A DNA stretch of 64,000 nucleotides. Source: CAWFLT01 sp963816795. GTDB lineage: Bacteria; Acidobacteriota; Vicinamibacteria; Vicinamibacterales; SCN-69-37. Position 1 is the first letter of the stretch, and each line of letters begins with the position of its first letter. Position numbers and translations under genes: made by a program. The DNA lies in contig CAWFLT010000014.1 in NCBI GenBank assembly GCA_963816795.1, positions 372,001 to 436,000 of the forward strand, read 5' to 3'. The notes beneath the pieces were generated by a model. That model was not told where the DNA came from. It worked only from the letters and a program-made list of their open reading frames with translations, and did not search any database. Shown here in pieces: positions 43,810 through 50,017 of this stretch.

Positions 43810-44589
43810 ATGCGAACGGCCCTGACAATTGCCGGGAGCGACTCGAGCGGCGGCGCCGGCATCCAGGCCGACCTCAAGACGTTTGCCGCCCACGGCGTCT
43901 TCGGCTGCACGGCCATTACCGCGATCACGGCGCAAAACACGCTGGGTGTTGCCCGCGCCCAGGCACTCGACGCCGATCTGGTTGCGTCGCAAATCGACGC
44001 GGTCGCCGCTGATCTGCCGCCGGACGCCACCAAAATCGGCATGCTCGCCACGACGGCGATCGTCGAAGTGGTCGCGGCCGCGATCGTTCGCCACGGCCTG
44101 CGACACGTCGTCCTCGATCCGGTGATGATCGCCAAGAGCGGCGCGGCGCTGCTGGCGCCCGAGGCGGTCGAGGCCGTGCGGACGCGCCTGCTGCCACTTG
44201 CCGATGTCGTGACGCCCAACACGCAGGAGGCCGCGGTGCTCGCCGGCCAGCCGGTGACGACCGTGGAGGAGATGCGCGCCGCGGCCGTGCGCCTGGTCGA
44301 ACTGGGCGCCCGCGCCGCCCTCGTCAAGGGCGGCCATCTCGACGGGCCGGCCGTCGACGTGCTCTGGGACGGCGCGTCGATGACAGACCTGTCTGCCGAG
44401 CGCATCGACAGCCGCCATACGCACGGAACCGGCTGCACGTTGTCGTCGGCAATCGCGGCGCGCCTTGCGCTCGGCGATGATCTGGTCTCGGCAGTACGCG
44501 GCGCGAAGGCGTACGTCACGCGGGCGATCGCCGCCGCGCCGGGAATTGGACACGGACACGGTCCGCTGGCCCACTTCTTCGATCCCTAG
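43810..44589 (+). CDS. thiD: Hydroxymethylpyrimidine/phosphomethylpyrimidine kinase ThiD
   Basis: 259 residues. TIAGSDSSGGAGIQADLKTF (substrate and phosphate loop), ITAQNTLGV, VLDPVMIAKSGAAL, DVVTPNTQEAAVLAG, ALVKGGHLDG and THGTGCTLSSAIAA (catalytic Cys/anion hole) are all present. It phosphorylates HMP and HMP-P for thiamine synthesis. The ATG at 43810 matches the family N-terminus. No riboswitch is visible in the short upstream gap. Confidence 0.94.
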   Translation: MRTALTIAGSDSSGGAGIQADLKTFAAHGVFGCTAITAITAQNTLGVARAQALDADLVASQIDAVAADLPPDATKIGMLATTAIVEVVAAAIVRHGLRHVVLDPVMIAKSGAALLAPEAVEAVRTRLLPLADVVTPNTQEAAVLAGQPVTTVEEMRAAAVRLVELGARAALVKGGHLDGPAVDVLWDGASMTDLSAERIDSRHTHGTGCTLSSAIAARLALGDDLVSAVRGAKAYVTRAIAAAPGIGHGHGPLAHFFDP

Positions 44590-44616
44590 AGCCGTTTCGG
44601 CTATAGACCCGGCCCT

Positions 44617-44622
44617 TATACT
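44617..44622 (+). promoter_or_regulatory. -10 box of moaE, leaderless spacing
   Basis: TATACT ends 6 bases before the moaE GTG, which would place the transcript start at or next to the start codon. No Shine-Dalgarno-like sequence lies in between. Confidence 0.55.
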
Positions 44623-44628
44623 AATCCG

Positions 44629-45117
44629 GTGACACGCTTCGCCATCGTTCGGACACCACTCTCGCCGGAGGCGCTGGCGGCGGCACTCGAGCGCGACGCG
44701 CGCGAGCGCGGCGAGGGGTGCGGCGCAGTGTGCCTGTTCGTCGGTGTGGTACGCGCCACTCATCAAGGACGCGCGGTACGGCACCTCGAATACGAGGCGT
44801 TCGACGCGCTGGCGCTGAAAGTGTTCGCGCAGATCGAGCAGGAAGGCGCCACGCGGTGGCCGGGCGCGTCGCTCGGCATTCATCATCGCGTCGGGCGGCT
44901 CGAGATTGGCGAGGCCAGCATCGTCGTCGCCGCCGCCGCCGCGCATCGGGCCGAGAGCTTCCAGCTGTGCCGCTACGCCATCGAGCGCGTCAAGCAGGTA
45001 GCGCCGGTCTGGAAGCACGAGTTCTTTCAGGACGGCGACGCCTGGGTCGAAGGGGCGACGGCCGATCCGGCCGACGACGCGGCGCGGGAGATTGCGATGG
45101 CCCGGGCATGCGCGTGA
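44629..45117 (+). CDS. moaE: Molybdopterin synthase catalytic subunit MoaE
   Basis: 162 residues, GTG start. GAVCLFVGVVRATHQGRAVRHLEYEAF, IHHRVGRLEIGEASIVVAAAA, CRYAIERVKQVAPVWKHEFF are the MoaE motifs, including the Lys residues that meet the MoaD tail. It converts cPMP to molybdopterin with MoaD. moaD overlaps its end by 10 bases. Confidence 0.94.
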   Translation: MTRFAIVRTPLSPEALAAALERDARERGEGCGAVCLFVGVVRATHQGRAVRHLEYEAFDALALKVFAQIEQEGATRWPGASLGIHHRVGRLEIGEASIVVAAAAAHRAESFQLCRYAIERVKQVAPVWKHEFFQDGDAWVEGATADPADDAAREIAMARACA

Positions 45118-45368
45118 AAGTGCAGTTGTTTGCCCGGCTGCGCGAGCTCGCGGGCCGTAGCGAGTGCGATTGTGACGTGCGTGCTGGCGCCACCGTCGAG
45201 GACGTCTGGCACACACTCGCCGCCGAGTATCCCGGCCTCGCCCCGTTTGGCCGCGCCGTGTCGTGCGCCATCAACACGGACTTTGCCCGCAAGACGGCCG
45301 AGGTGCGTGACGGCGATCACGTCGCGTTCCTCCCACCGGTCTCCGGCGGATCCGATCCCAACCTATGA
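45108..45368 (+). CDS. moaD: Molybdopterin synthase sulfur carrier MoaD, with C-terminal extension
   Basis: 86 residues, ubiquitin-like fold: VKVQLFARLRELAGRS, ATVEDVWHTLAAEYPGL, CAINTDFA, VRDGDHVAFLPPVSGG. The family normally ends at Gly-Gly, whose carboxylate is thiocarboxylated. Here SDPNL follows the Gly-Gly before the stop, which overlaps the prfA ATG (ATGA). A frameshift or a need for processing are both possible. Confidence 0.9.
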   Translation: MRVKVQLFARLRELAGRSECDCDVRAGATVEDVWHTLAAEYPGLAPFGRAVSCAINTDFARKTAEVRDGDHVAFLPPVSGGSDPNL

Positions 45369-46462
45369 CACCGCAGGTACGTGAAAAACTGAAGTCCGTC
45401 GCCGCGCGATACGAGGAGCTGACGAAACTCGTCAGCGATCCGGCCGTTCAGGCCGATCCCCCGACGTATCGCACCCATGCCAAGGCCATTGCCGAGCTCG
45501 GGCCCCTCGTCGATCTCCAATCCGCGTTTCTCCAGACGGAGCGCGAGCTGAGCGACGCGCGCGAGCTGGCGGCGTCGGGAGATCCGGAGATGCAGTCGCT
45601 GGCCGAGATGGAGATCGGCGGCCTCGAGCAGAAGATCGCCGGCCTCGAGGAAGCGATCCGCGTCCACCTCATCCCGAAAGATCCGAATGACGATCGCAAC
45701 GTCGTCCTCGAGATTCGCGCCGGCACGGGCGGTGACGAAGCGGCGCTTTTCGCGGGCGACTTGTTCCGGATGTACGCGCGGTTTGCCGAGCGCAACGGCT
45801 GGCGGGTCGAGGTGTTGTCGAACAGCGAGACCGGGACAGGCGGGTTGAAGGAGGCGACGGCCACGGTCGAGGGCAAGAGCGTGTACCGGCTGCTCAAGCA
45901 CGAGAGCGGCGTGCACCGCGTCCAGCGCGTGCCGTCGACCGAGGCGAGCGGCCGCATCCACACGTCCACCGCCACCGTCGCGGTGCTGCCGGAAGCCGAA
46001 GAGGTCGACGTCCAGATCGACGCCAAGGACCTGCGCGTGGACACCTTCTGTTCGAGCGGTCCCGGCGGACAGAGCGTGAACACGACCTATTCGGCCGTCC
46101 GGATCACGCATCTGCCGACGGGGCTCGTGGTCTCGCAGCAGGATGAAAAATCGCAGATCAAGAACCGGCAGAAGGCCATGAAGATCCTGCGCTCACGCCT
46201 CTACGACATCGAGATGCGCAAGCAACAGGAAGCGATTGCCAAGGAGCGGCGCGTTCAAGTCGGGTCGGGCGAGCGGTCGGAAAAAATCCGCACCTACAAC
46301 TTCAAGGAAAACCGCATCACCGATCATCGCATCAACTTCACGATTCACCAGCTGCAGGACGCGCTCGATGGCAACCTGCAGGCACTGCTGGACGAGCTCG
46401 AGGCCCGGCATCAAAGCGACAAACTGAAGCAGGCCACCGAACAGGACGCCAGTGGCGCGTGA
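45365..46462 (+). CDS. prfA: Peptide chain release factor 1
   Basis: 365 residues. SGPGGQSVNTTYSAVRI near residue 233 carries the GGQ motif that releases the peptide. The VPSTEASGRIHTS stretch holds the PxT codon-recognition tripeptide (PST) typical of RF1, which reads UAA and UAG. It overlaps both moaD and prmC by 4 bases. With the selenocysteine tRNA in the genome, RF1 (not reading UGA) does not compete at Sec codons. Confidence 0.96.
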   Translation: MTPQVREKLKSVAARYEELTKLVSDPAVQADPPTYRTHAKAIAELGPLVDLQSAFLQTERELSDARELAASGDPEMQSLAEMEIGGLEQKIAGLEEAIRVHLIPKDPNDDRNVVLEIRAGTGGDEAALFAGDLFRMYARFAERNGWRVEVLSNSETGTGGLKEATATVEGKSVYRLLKHESGVHRVQRVPSTEASGRIHTSTATVAVLPEAEEVDVQIDAKDLRVDTFCSSGPGGQSVNTTYSAVRITHLPTGLVVSQQDEKSQIKNRQKAMKILRSRLYDIEMRKQQEAIAKERRVQVGSGERSEKIRTYNFKENRITDHRINFTIHQLQDALDGNLQALLDELEARHQSDKLKQATEQDASGA

Positions 46463-47343
46463 GCACCCCTTCACTCCGCGAGTCGGTCGCTGAAGCCGCG
46501 CAGACGCTCGCGACCGGTGGGCGGGCACGGGACGACGCGCGGCGAGACGCCGCGCTGCTGGCGCGGTGGGTCCTGCGCTGGTCGATGGAAGACTGGCTCA
46601 CTCGACAGCACGAGATCGCCCCACTCGAGTTCAAGACGCCATTCGACGACCTGATCGCACGACGTGCGGCCGGCGAGCCGATCGCGTACCTCGTCGGCAC
46701 GCGCGAATTCTACGGACGTCAGTTTCGCGTCCGGCCGGGTGTCCTGATCCCGCGGCCCGAGACCGAATGGACCGTCGAAGAAGCGCTCGCGGCGATCGGT
46801 GCGGCGTCTGGTCGCGAGGCGCGCAGCTTGCACGTGGTCGACATCGGGACCGGGTCGGGCTGCGTGGCAATCACGATCGCGCTGGAGCGGCCGGACGTGC
46901 GCGTTACCGCAACGGACATCTCGCCGGACGCGCTCGACGTGGCACGGACGAACGCGGACCTGCTGGGCGCCGGCGCGCGCGTCCAGTTCGTCGCCGCAGA
47001 TCTGCTGCCAGACCTCGACGGCCCGGCGGACGTCATCGTCACCAACCCGCCGTATGTTCGCGAGGACGAGCGCGATCAACTCGACATCGAGGTGCGGGAC
47101 CACGAGCCCGCACAGGCCCTGTTCGCCGGCCGAGACGGCCTGGACGTCATTCGCCGGCTCGTTCCGCTTGCGGCGCGAGCGCTAGTGCCCGGCGGGACGC
47201 TGGTGATGGAAATTGGCGCCGGGCAGGCGGCCGCGGTGTCGTCAATCATCGCGGCCTCGGATGGCCTCGCGCTGCACGGTATTCGCGAGGATCTTCAGGC
47301 GATTCCCAGGGTGATTGTGGCGATGCAGGCAATGAGGCAATGA
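46459..47343 (+). CDS. prmC: Release factor glutamine methyltransferase PrmC
   Basis: 294 residues. N-terminal helical domain, then VDIGTGSGCVAITIALE (SAM motif I), TATDISPDAL and VTNPPYV near residue 195, which binds the Gln substrate. It methylates the GGQ glutamine of RF1 and RF2, and follows prfA with a 4-base overlap. The last residues, QAMRQ and the stop, are read from the octamer repeat array that begins at 47331, so its natural end may have been altered. Confidence 0.95.
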   Translation: MSTPSLRESVAEAAQTLATGGRARDDARRDAALLARWVLRWSMEDWLTRQHEIAPLEFKTPFDDLIARRAAGEPIAYLVGTREFYGRQFRVRPGVLIPRPETEWTVEEALAAIGAASGREARSLHVVDIGTGSGCVAITIALERPDVRVTATDISPDALDVARTNADLLGAGARVQFVAADLLPDLDGPADVIVTNPPYVREDERDQLDIEVRDHEPAQALFAGRDGLDVIRRLVPLAARALVPGGTLVMEIGAGQAAAVSSIIAASDGLALHGIREDLQAIPRVIVAMQAMRQ

Positions 47344-47385
47344 GGCAATGGGGCAATGGGGCAATGGGGCAATGGGGCAATGAAA
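47331..47385 (+). repeat. Octamer array, left arm (AATGRGGC units)
   Basis: Six perfect head-to-tail 8-base units (two AATGAGGC, four AATGGGGC) at 47331-47378, then AATGAAAA. Same unit in opposite orientation at 47882-47935 beyond the four-helix-bundle gene. Confidence 0.92.
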
Positions 47386-47394
47386 AAGGCGAGC

Positions 47395-47757
47395 TCAGTT
47401 CGCTCGTCGCCGTAACGTGCCTCGCGCTGCGGCGAACATGGAACGGAGTTCGATGCCTTCGAGCAGAACTGGTTTCAGCCTGCCTCGGTAGTCTGGCCGG
47501 ACCTCATCGATGATCTCAACCCACAACACGGCTTCGTCGATCTCCTCGTTCACGATCTGCAATTTGGCAGCGAATTCACGGTCCGACCGCGCCCGGCGCA
47601 TGGCTCGATGGTTGGCGGCGACACTACCCGCGGACCGGGCCAACTGGTCGATGACGAACCGGACACCAGGTAGCCGCTCGAGTTCAGCACAAAGGCGAAT
47701 TGATGCGACCGCGAAGGCCTTCGTTCTCGCTTCGAACTGATCAATGGAATCGCGCAT
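47395..47757 (-). CDS. Four-helix-bundle protein (23S rRNA IVP/S23-like)
   Basis: 120 residues, mostly helical: RTKAFAVASIRLCAELERL, QLARSAGSVAANHRAMRRAR, SDREFAAKLQIVNEEIDEAV, LWVEIIDEV. The RSAGSVAANxRAxxRARS and EFAAKLxIVxEExDEAxxW pattern is that of the four-helix-bundle family that includes 23S rRNA intervening-sequence proteins and, more distantly, Avd of diversity-generating retroelements. The molecular role is unknown; RNA or DNA binding is suspected from its basic surface helices. It lies on the opposite strand to its neighbours, between inverted octamer arrays. The Met at 47757 begins the usual N-terminal helix. Confidence 0.85.
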   Translation of the reverse strand: MRDSIDQFEARTKAFAVASIRLCAELERLPGVRFVIDQLARSAGSVAANHRAMRRARSDREFAAKLQIVNEEIDEAVLWVEIIDEVRPDYRGRLKPVLLEGIELRSMFAAARGTLRRRAN

Positions 47758-47823
47758 AACGAGCCAAGATCGCAATCTCCGGGCCAGGTCGATTTCCGAG
47801 GTTTTGCGGTACTGGGCTGATCA

Positions 47824-47875
47824 CATTGCAGAAACTGCAATGTCGCGAACCATGGAACATTGCAGTTTCTGCAAC
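47824..47875. repeat. Paired palindromes beside the right octamer array
   Basis: CATTGCAGAAACTGCAATG (47824-47842) is a perfect palindrome with 8-base arms. CATTGCAGTTTCTGCAA (47858-47874) is its inverse complement over 17 bases. So the region can fold as two small hairpins or one 17-bp hairpin with a 15-base loop. The CATTGC core is the octamer unit read on the other strand. Confidence 0.85.
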
Positions 47876-47881
47876 AGGCGC

Positions 47882-47935
47882 TTTTCATTGCCTTCATTCA
47901 CACATTGCCTCATTGCCCCATTGCCTCATTGCTAG
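47882..47935 (-). repeat. Octamer array, right arm (inverse orientation)
   Basis: Units CATTGCCT, CATTGCCC and variants repeat from 47886 to 47932. Read on the minus strand the order is TAGCAATGAG, GCAATGGG, GCAATGAG, GCAATGTG, TGAATGAAG, GCAATGAAAA. The same order of variant units is seen at other loci. Confidence 0.9.
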
Positions 47936-47938
47936 AAT
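47933..47938 (+). promoter_or_regulatory. -10 box of the HIT gene at the array edge
   Basis: TAGAAT ends 6 bases before the HIT ATG, a leaderless spacing. The first bases of the box (TAG) belong to the outer edge of the octamer array (GCAATG preceded by TA on the other strand), so the array may have supplied or reshaped this promoter. Confidence 0.5.
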
Positions 47939-47944
47939 CTGTCC

Positions 47945-48286
47945 ATGTCCTGCCTCTTCTGCAAGATCGTCGCGGGTGAGATCCCGGCGTCCAAGGTGTA
48001 TGAGGACGACCGGATCGTCGCGTTCAACGACATCATTCCGCAGGCCCCGATGCACGTGCTCGTCGTCCCACGCGAGCACGTGAGCACGGTGAATGAGTTG
48101 GACCCGGCTCACGATGCGCTCGTGGGCGAAATGGTCCGGCGTGCGGCGGCCATCGCGGCCGAGCGAGGCTACGCCGAACGGGGGTACCGCACGGTCTTCA
48201 ACTGCAACGCCGATGCGGGCCAGACGGTGTTTCATCTCCACCTGCACGTGCTCGGCGGGCGGAAGTTCGCGTGGCCACCTGGTTAG
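47945..48286 (+). CDS. HIT-family nucleotide hydrolase
   Basis: 113 residues. CLFCKIVAGEIPASKVYED with the Zn Cys pair, FNDIIPQAPMHVLVVPREHV, and the histidine triad VFHLHLHVLGG (HxHxH) place it in the HINT/PKCI branch, which hydrolyses adenosine 5'-phosphoramidates. The stop codon TAG is the first part of the following octamer array (TAGCAAT). Confidence 0.95.
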   Translation: MSCLFCKIVAGEIPASKVYEDDRIVAFNDIIPQAPMHVLVVPREHVSTVNELDPAHDALVGEMVRRAAAIAAERGYAERGYRTVFNCNADAGQTVFHLHLHVLGGRKFAWPPG

Positions 48287-48346
48287 CAATTTGGCAATGA
48301 GGCAATGAGGCAATGGGGCAATGAGTGAATGAGGCAATGGGGCGGC
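48284..48346 (+). repeat. Octamer array, single orientation
   Basis: Begins TAGCAATT at the HIT stop and runs as GCAATGAG, GCAATGAG, GCAATGGG, GCAATGAG, TGAATGAG, GCAATGGG into the GNAT gene. No inverse arm is present. It supplies the start codon region of the next gene. Confidence 0.9.
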
Positions 48347-49170
48347 CGGCGATTCAGCTCCGGGATGTGACCGACCTGGCGGGCTGTCGCGACGTCGTTG
48401 ATATGCAGGTAGCCGTCTGGGGGCAGGACGGCGAGATCGTACCGGCGTCGCTGCTCAGCGCCTCGGTGAAGCGGGGCGGGATCCTGATCGGCGCCTATGA
48501 CGAGGACCGGCTTGTGGGCTTCGTGTGGTCGATGCCCGGCTCTCGTGACGGGCGCTCCATGCAGTGGTCGCACATGCTTGGCGTGCATCCCGACGCGCGT
48601 GGCGCCGCGCTTGGCGAACGACTGAAGATCGCGCAGCGCGAACGCGCCATCGCGGCGGGAGTCGACCTCATCGAGTGGACATTCGATCCGCTGCAGGCGC
48701 AGAACGCGCACTTGAACATCTCCGTCCTTGGCTGCGTCGCGTCGACCTATCGGGTCGATGCCTATGGCGCCCTGGCCGGCCCCCTCCATCGCGGCACACC
48801 CACCGATCGACTGGTCGCCGAATGGGAGCTCGTCGTGCCACACGTGGTACGGCGGCTCGCCAGGCGCCAGGACAGCGGGACTTCCCTGCCGACGCTGCGC
48901 ACCATCGACTTGCGCGACGTGCCGACGGCCGTTCCTGTCACGACCGAGGGCGACTGGCCGCGGAGCGGCAGGGCGTTGCTCGATCTCGATGCATTGAGGA
49001 TCTTCGTTCCAGTCCCACCGCGCTTCGGTGAGATGCAACGCGACCGCACCGATCTTGCCCTGGCCTGGCGTCTCGCAACCCGCGCCGCCTTTACGACCTA
49101 CTTCGCGCGCGGCTACCGGGTCGTGGACTTCTTGCGCGATCGGGTGGAGGGTGGGGGAGCTACCTTTTAG
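48325..49170 (+). CDS. GNAT-family acetyltransferase, COG3375-like
   Basis: 281 residues. An acetyl-CoA-binding GNAT core lies in the first half: DRLVGFVWSMPG, then WSHMLGVHPDARGAALGERLKIAQRERA (pyrophosphate-binding loop) and IEWTFDPLQAQNAHLNISVLG. The C-terminal half (from about 155) is less familiar. This fits the COG3375 group of predicted acetyltransferases. Candidate starts are GTG at 48325 and ATG at 48337, both within the octamer array, so the native start may have been replaced. The stop TAG is the edge of the next array. Confidence 0.78.
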   Translation: MNEAMGRPAIQLRDVTDLAGCRDVVDMQVAVWGQDGEIVPASLLSASVKRGGILIGAYDEDRLVGFVWSMPGSRDGRSMQWSHMLGVHPDARGAALGERLKIAQRERAIAAGVDLIEWTFDPLQAQNAHLNISVLGCVASTYRVDAYGALAGPLHRGTPTDRLVAEWELVVPHVVRRLARRQDSGTSLPTLRTIDLRDVPTAVPVTTEGDWPRSGRALLDLDALRIFVPVPPRFGEMQRDRTDLALAWRLATRAAFTTYFARGYRVVDFLRDRVEGGGATF

Positions 49171-49293
49171 CAATGGGGCAATGAGGCAATGGGTGAATGG
49201 GCCAATGAAACCCTTTCTCGCCGCTGCAGCGTTCACTTCATTGCCTCATTGCCTCATTGCCACATTGCCGCATTGCCTCATTGCCTCATTGCT
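49169..49293. repeat. 'Empty' inverted octamer cassette
   Basis: Left arm 49169-49210 (AGCAATGG, GGCAATGA, GGCAATGG, GTGAATGG, GCCAATGAAA), core of about 26 bases, then right arm 49237-49293 with about seven inverse units ending CATTGCTGAG. The arms are complementary enough to form a long hairpin. It fills the gap between convergent genes. Confidence 0.9.
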
Positions 49294-49296
49294 GAG

Positions 49297-49980
49297 CTAG
49301 AGCACTTCAATCAACTCAGTCAGCGACTGAATCACCGTCACGTCCGGATCCACCGGCGCGTTGACGCCGCCGCGAGCGAGCCAGATGCCGCGCATCCCGG
49401 CACGGCGCGCGCCGGCGACGTCGTGCGTGAGGCTGTCGCCGACCATCGCCGACTCCGACGCGGCCACCTGCATCAGGTCGAGTGCCGCGGCGAAGATCCT
49501 CGGATGCGGCTTCATGAAGCCGTGTTCCGACGATGACACGGTCGCGGAGATGAGGCCGTCGAGCTCGAAGTGTGACTGAAACGACGCCAGGCACCGATGT
49601 GAGTTCGAGATCAAACCCAGCTTGACTCCCCGGGCGCGAAGCGTTGTCAGCGTGGCGGCGACGTCGTCGTACAGCGAAAAGTGCTTGTGCTCGGCCCACT
49701 GATCGTACATCTCGCGGGCAACCTCCTCGAGGGCGGGTCCGGTCCCGCCCATGAGCTCGATGATGCGACGGGTATAGGTGACGTACAGACCTGCGTCGTA
49801 CCACTGGTCAGCCGCGTCGAGCACGTCGGATGCCCCGGCGACCGCGGCATCGAAGCGCACGGGGTCGACCGTGATCCCATACCTGGCGCAGTGGGCCTGA
49901 TACCCGGCGCCCTGGAAGGCCGGGCCAGGATGAATCAGGGTGAAGTCGACGTCGAAGAAGACGGCAGCAGTGCGGGCCAC
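49297..49980 (-). CDS. HAD hydrolase, subfamily IA
   Basis: 227 residues, GTG start. VFFDVDFTLIHPG (motif I; DVD rather than the common DxDGT), LGLISNSHRC (motif II), KPHPRIFAAALDLM (Lys) and AMVGDSLTHDVAGARRAGM (motif IV). Alpha-helical cap of the dehalogenase/phosphatase type. TATAAT lies 9 bases before the start. Divergent from ileS. Confidence 0.85.
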   Translation of the reverse strand: MARTAAVFFDVDFTLIHPGPAFQGAGYQAHCARYGITVDPVRFDAAVAGASDVLDAADQWYDAGLYVTYTRRIIELMGGTGPALEEVAREMYDQWAEHKHFSLYDDVAATLTTLRARGVKLGLISNSHRCLASFQSHFELDGLISATVSSSEHGFMKPHPRIFAAALDLMQVAASESAMVGDSLTHDVAGARRAGMRGIWLARGGVNAPVDPDVTVIQSLTELIEVL

Positions 49981-49989
49981 CAGCCCACG

Positions 49990-49995
49990 ATTATA
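49990..49995 (-). promoter_or_regulatory. -10 box TATAAT of the HAD gene
   Basis: TATAAT on the minus strand ends 9 bases before the GTG at 49980, implying a leader of only a few bases. The same bases overlap TAGAAT on the plus strand, 18 bases before the ileS ATG. Confidence 0.5.
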
Positions 49996-50017
49996 GAATG
50001 GACGTTTCGGCCATCTC

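Larger units (their letters stand above)
47331..47935. mobile_element. Putative inverted-array cassette carrying a four-helix-bundle gene
   Basis: A left octamer array (47331-47385), a single gene for a four-helix-bundle protein, two small palindromes, and a right octamer array in inverse orientation (47882-47935). Inner edges of both arms read CAATGAAAA(A)(G)GCG on their own strand; the right outer edge reads TAGCAATG. Copies with the same arms but only about 25-30 bases between them occur at 49169-49293 and 60189-60298. The layout recalls 23S rRNA intervening sequences that carry S23/IVP genes between inverted repeats. Mobility is inferred, not shown. Confidence 0.5.

Noticed and set aside
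47331..49293. CRISPR array
   Set aside because: Units are 8 bases, head to tail, without unique spacers, and no cas genes are present.
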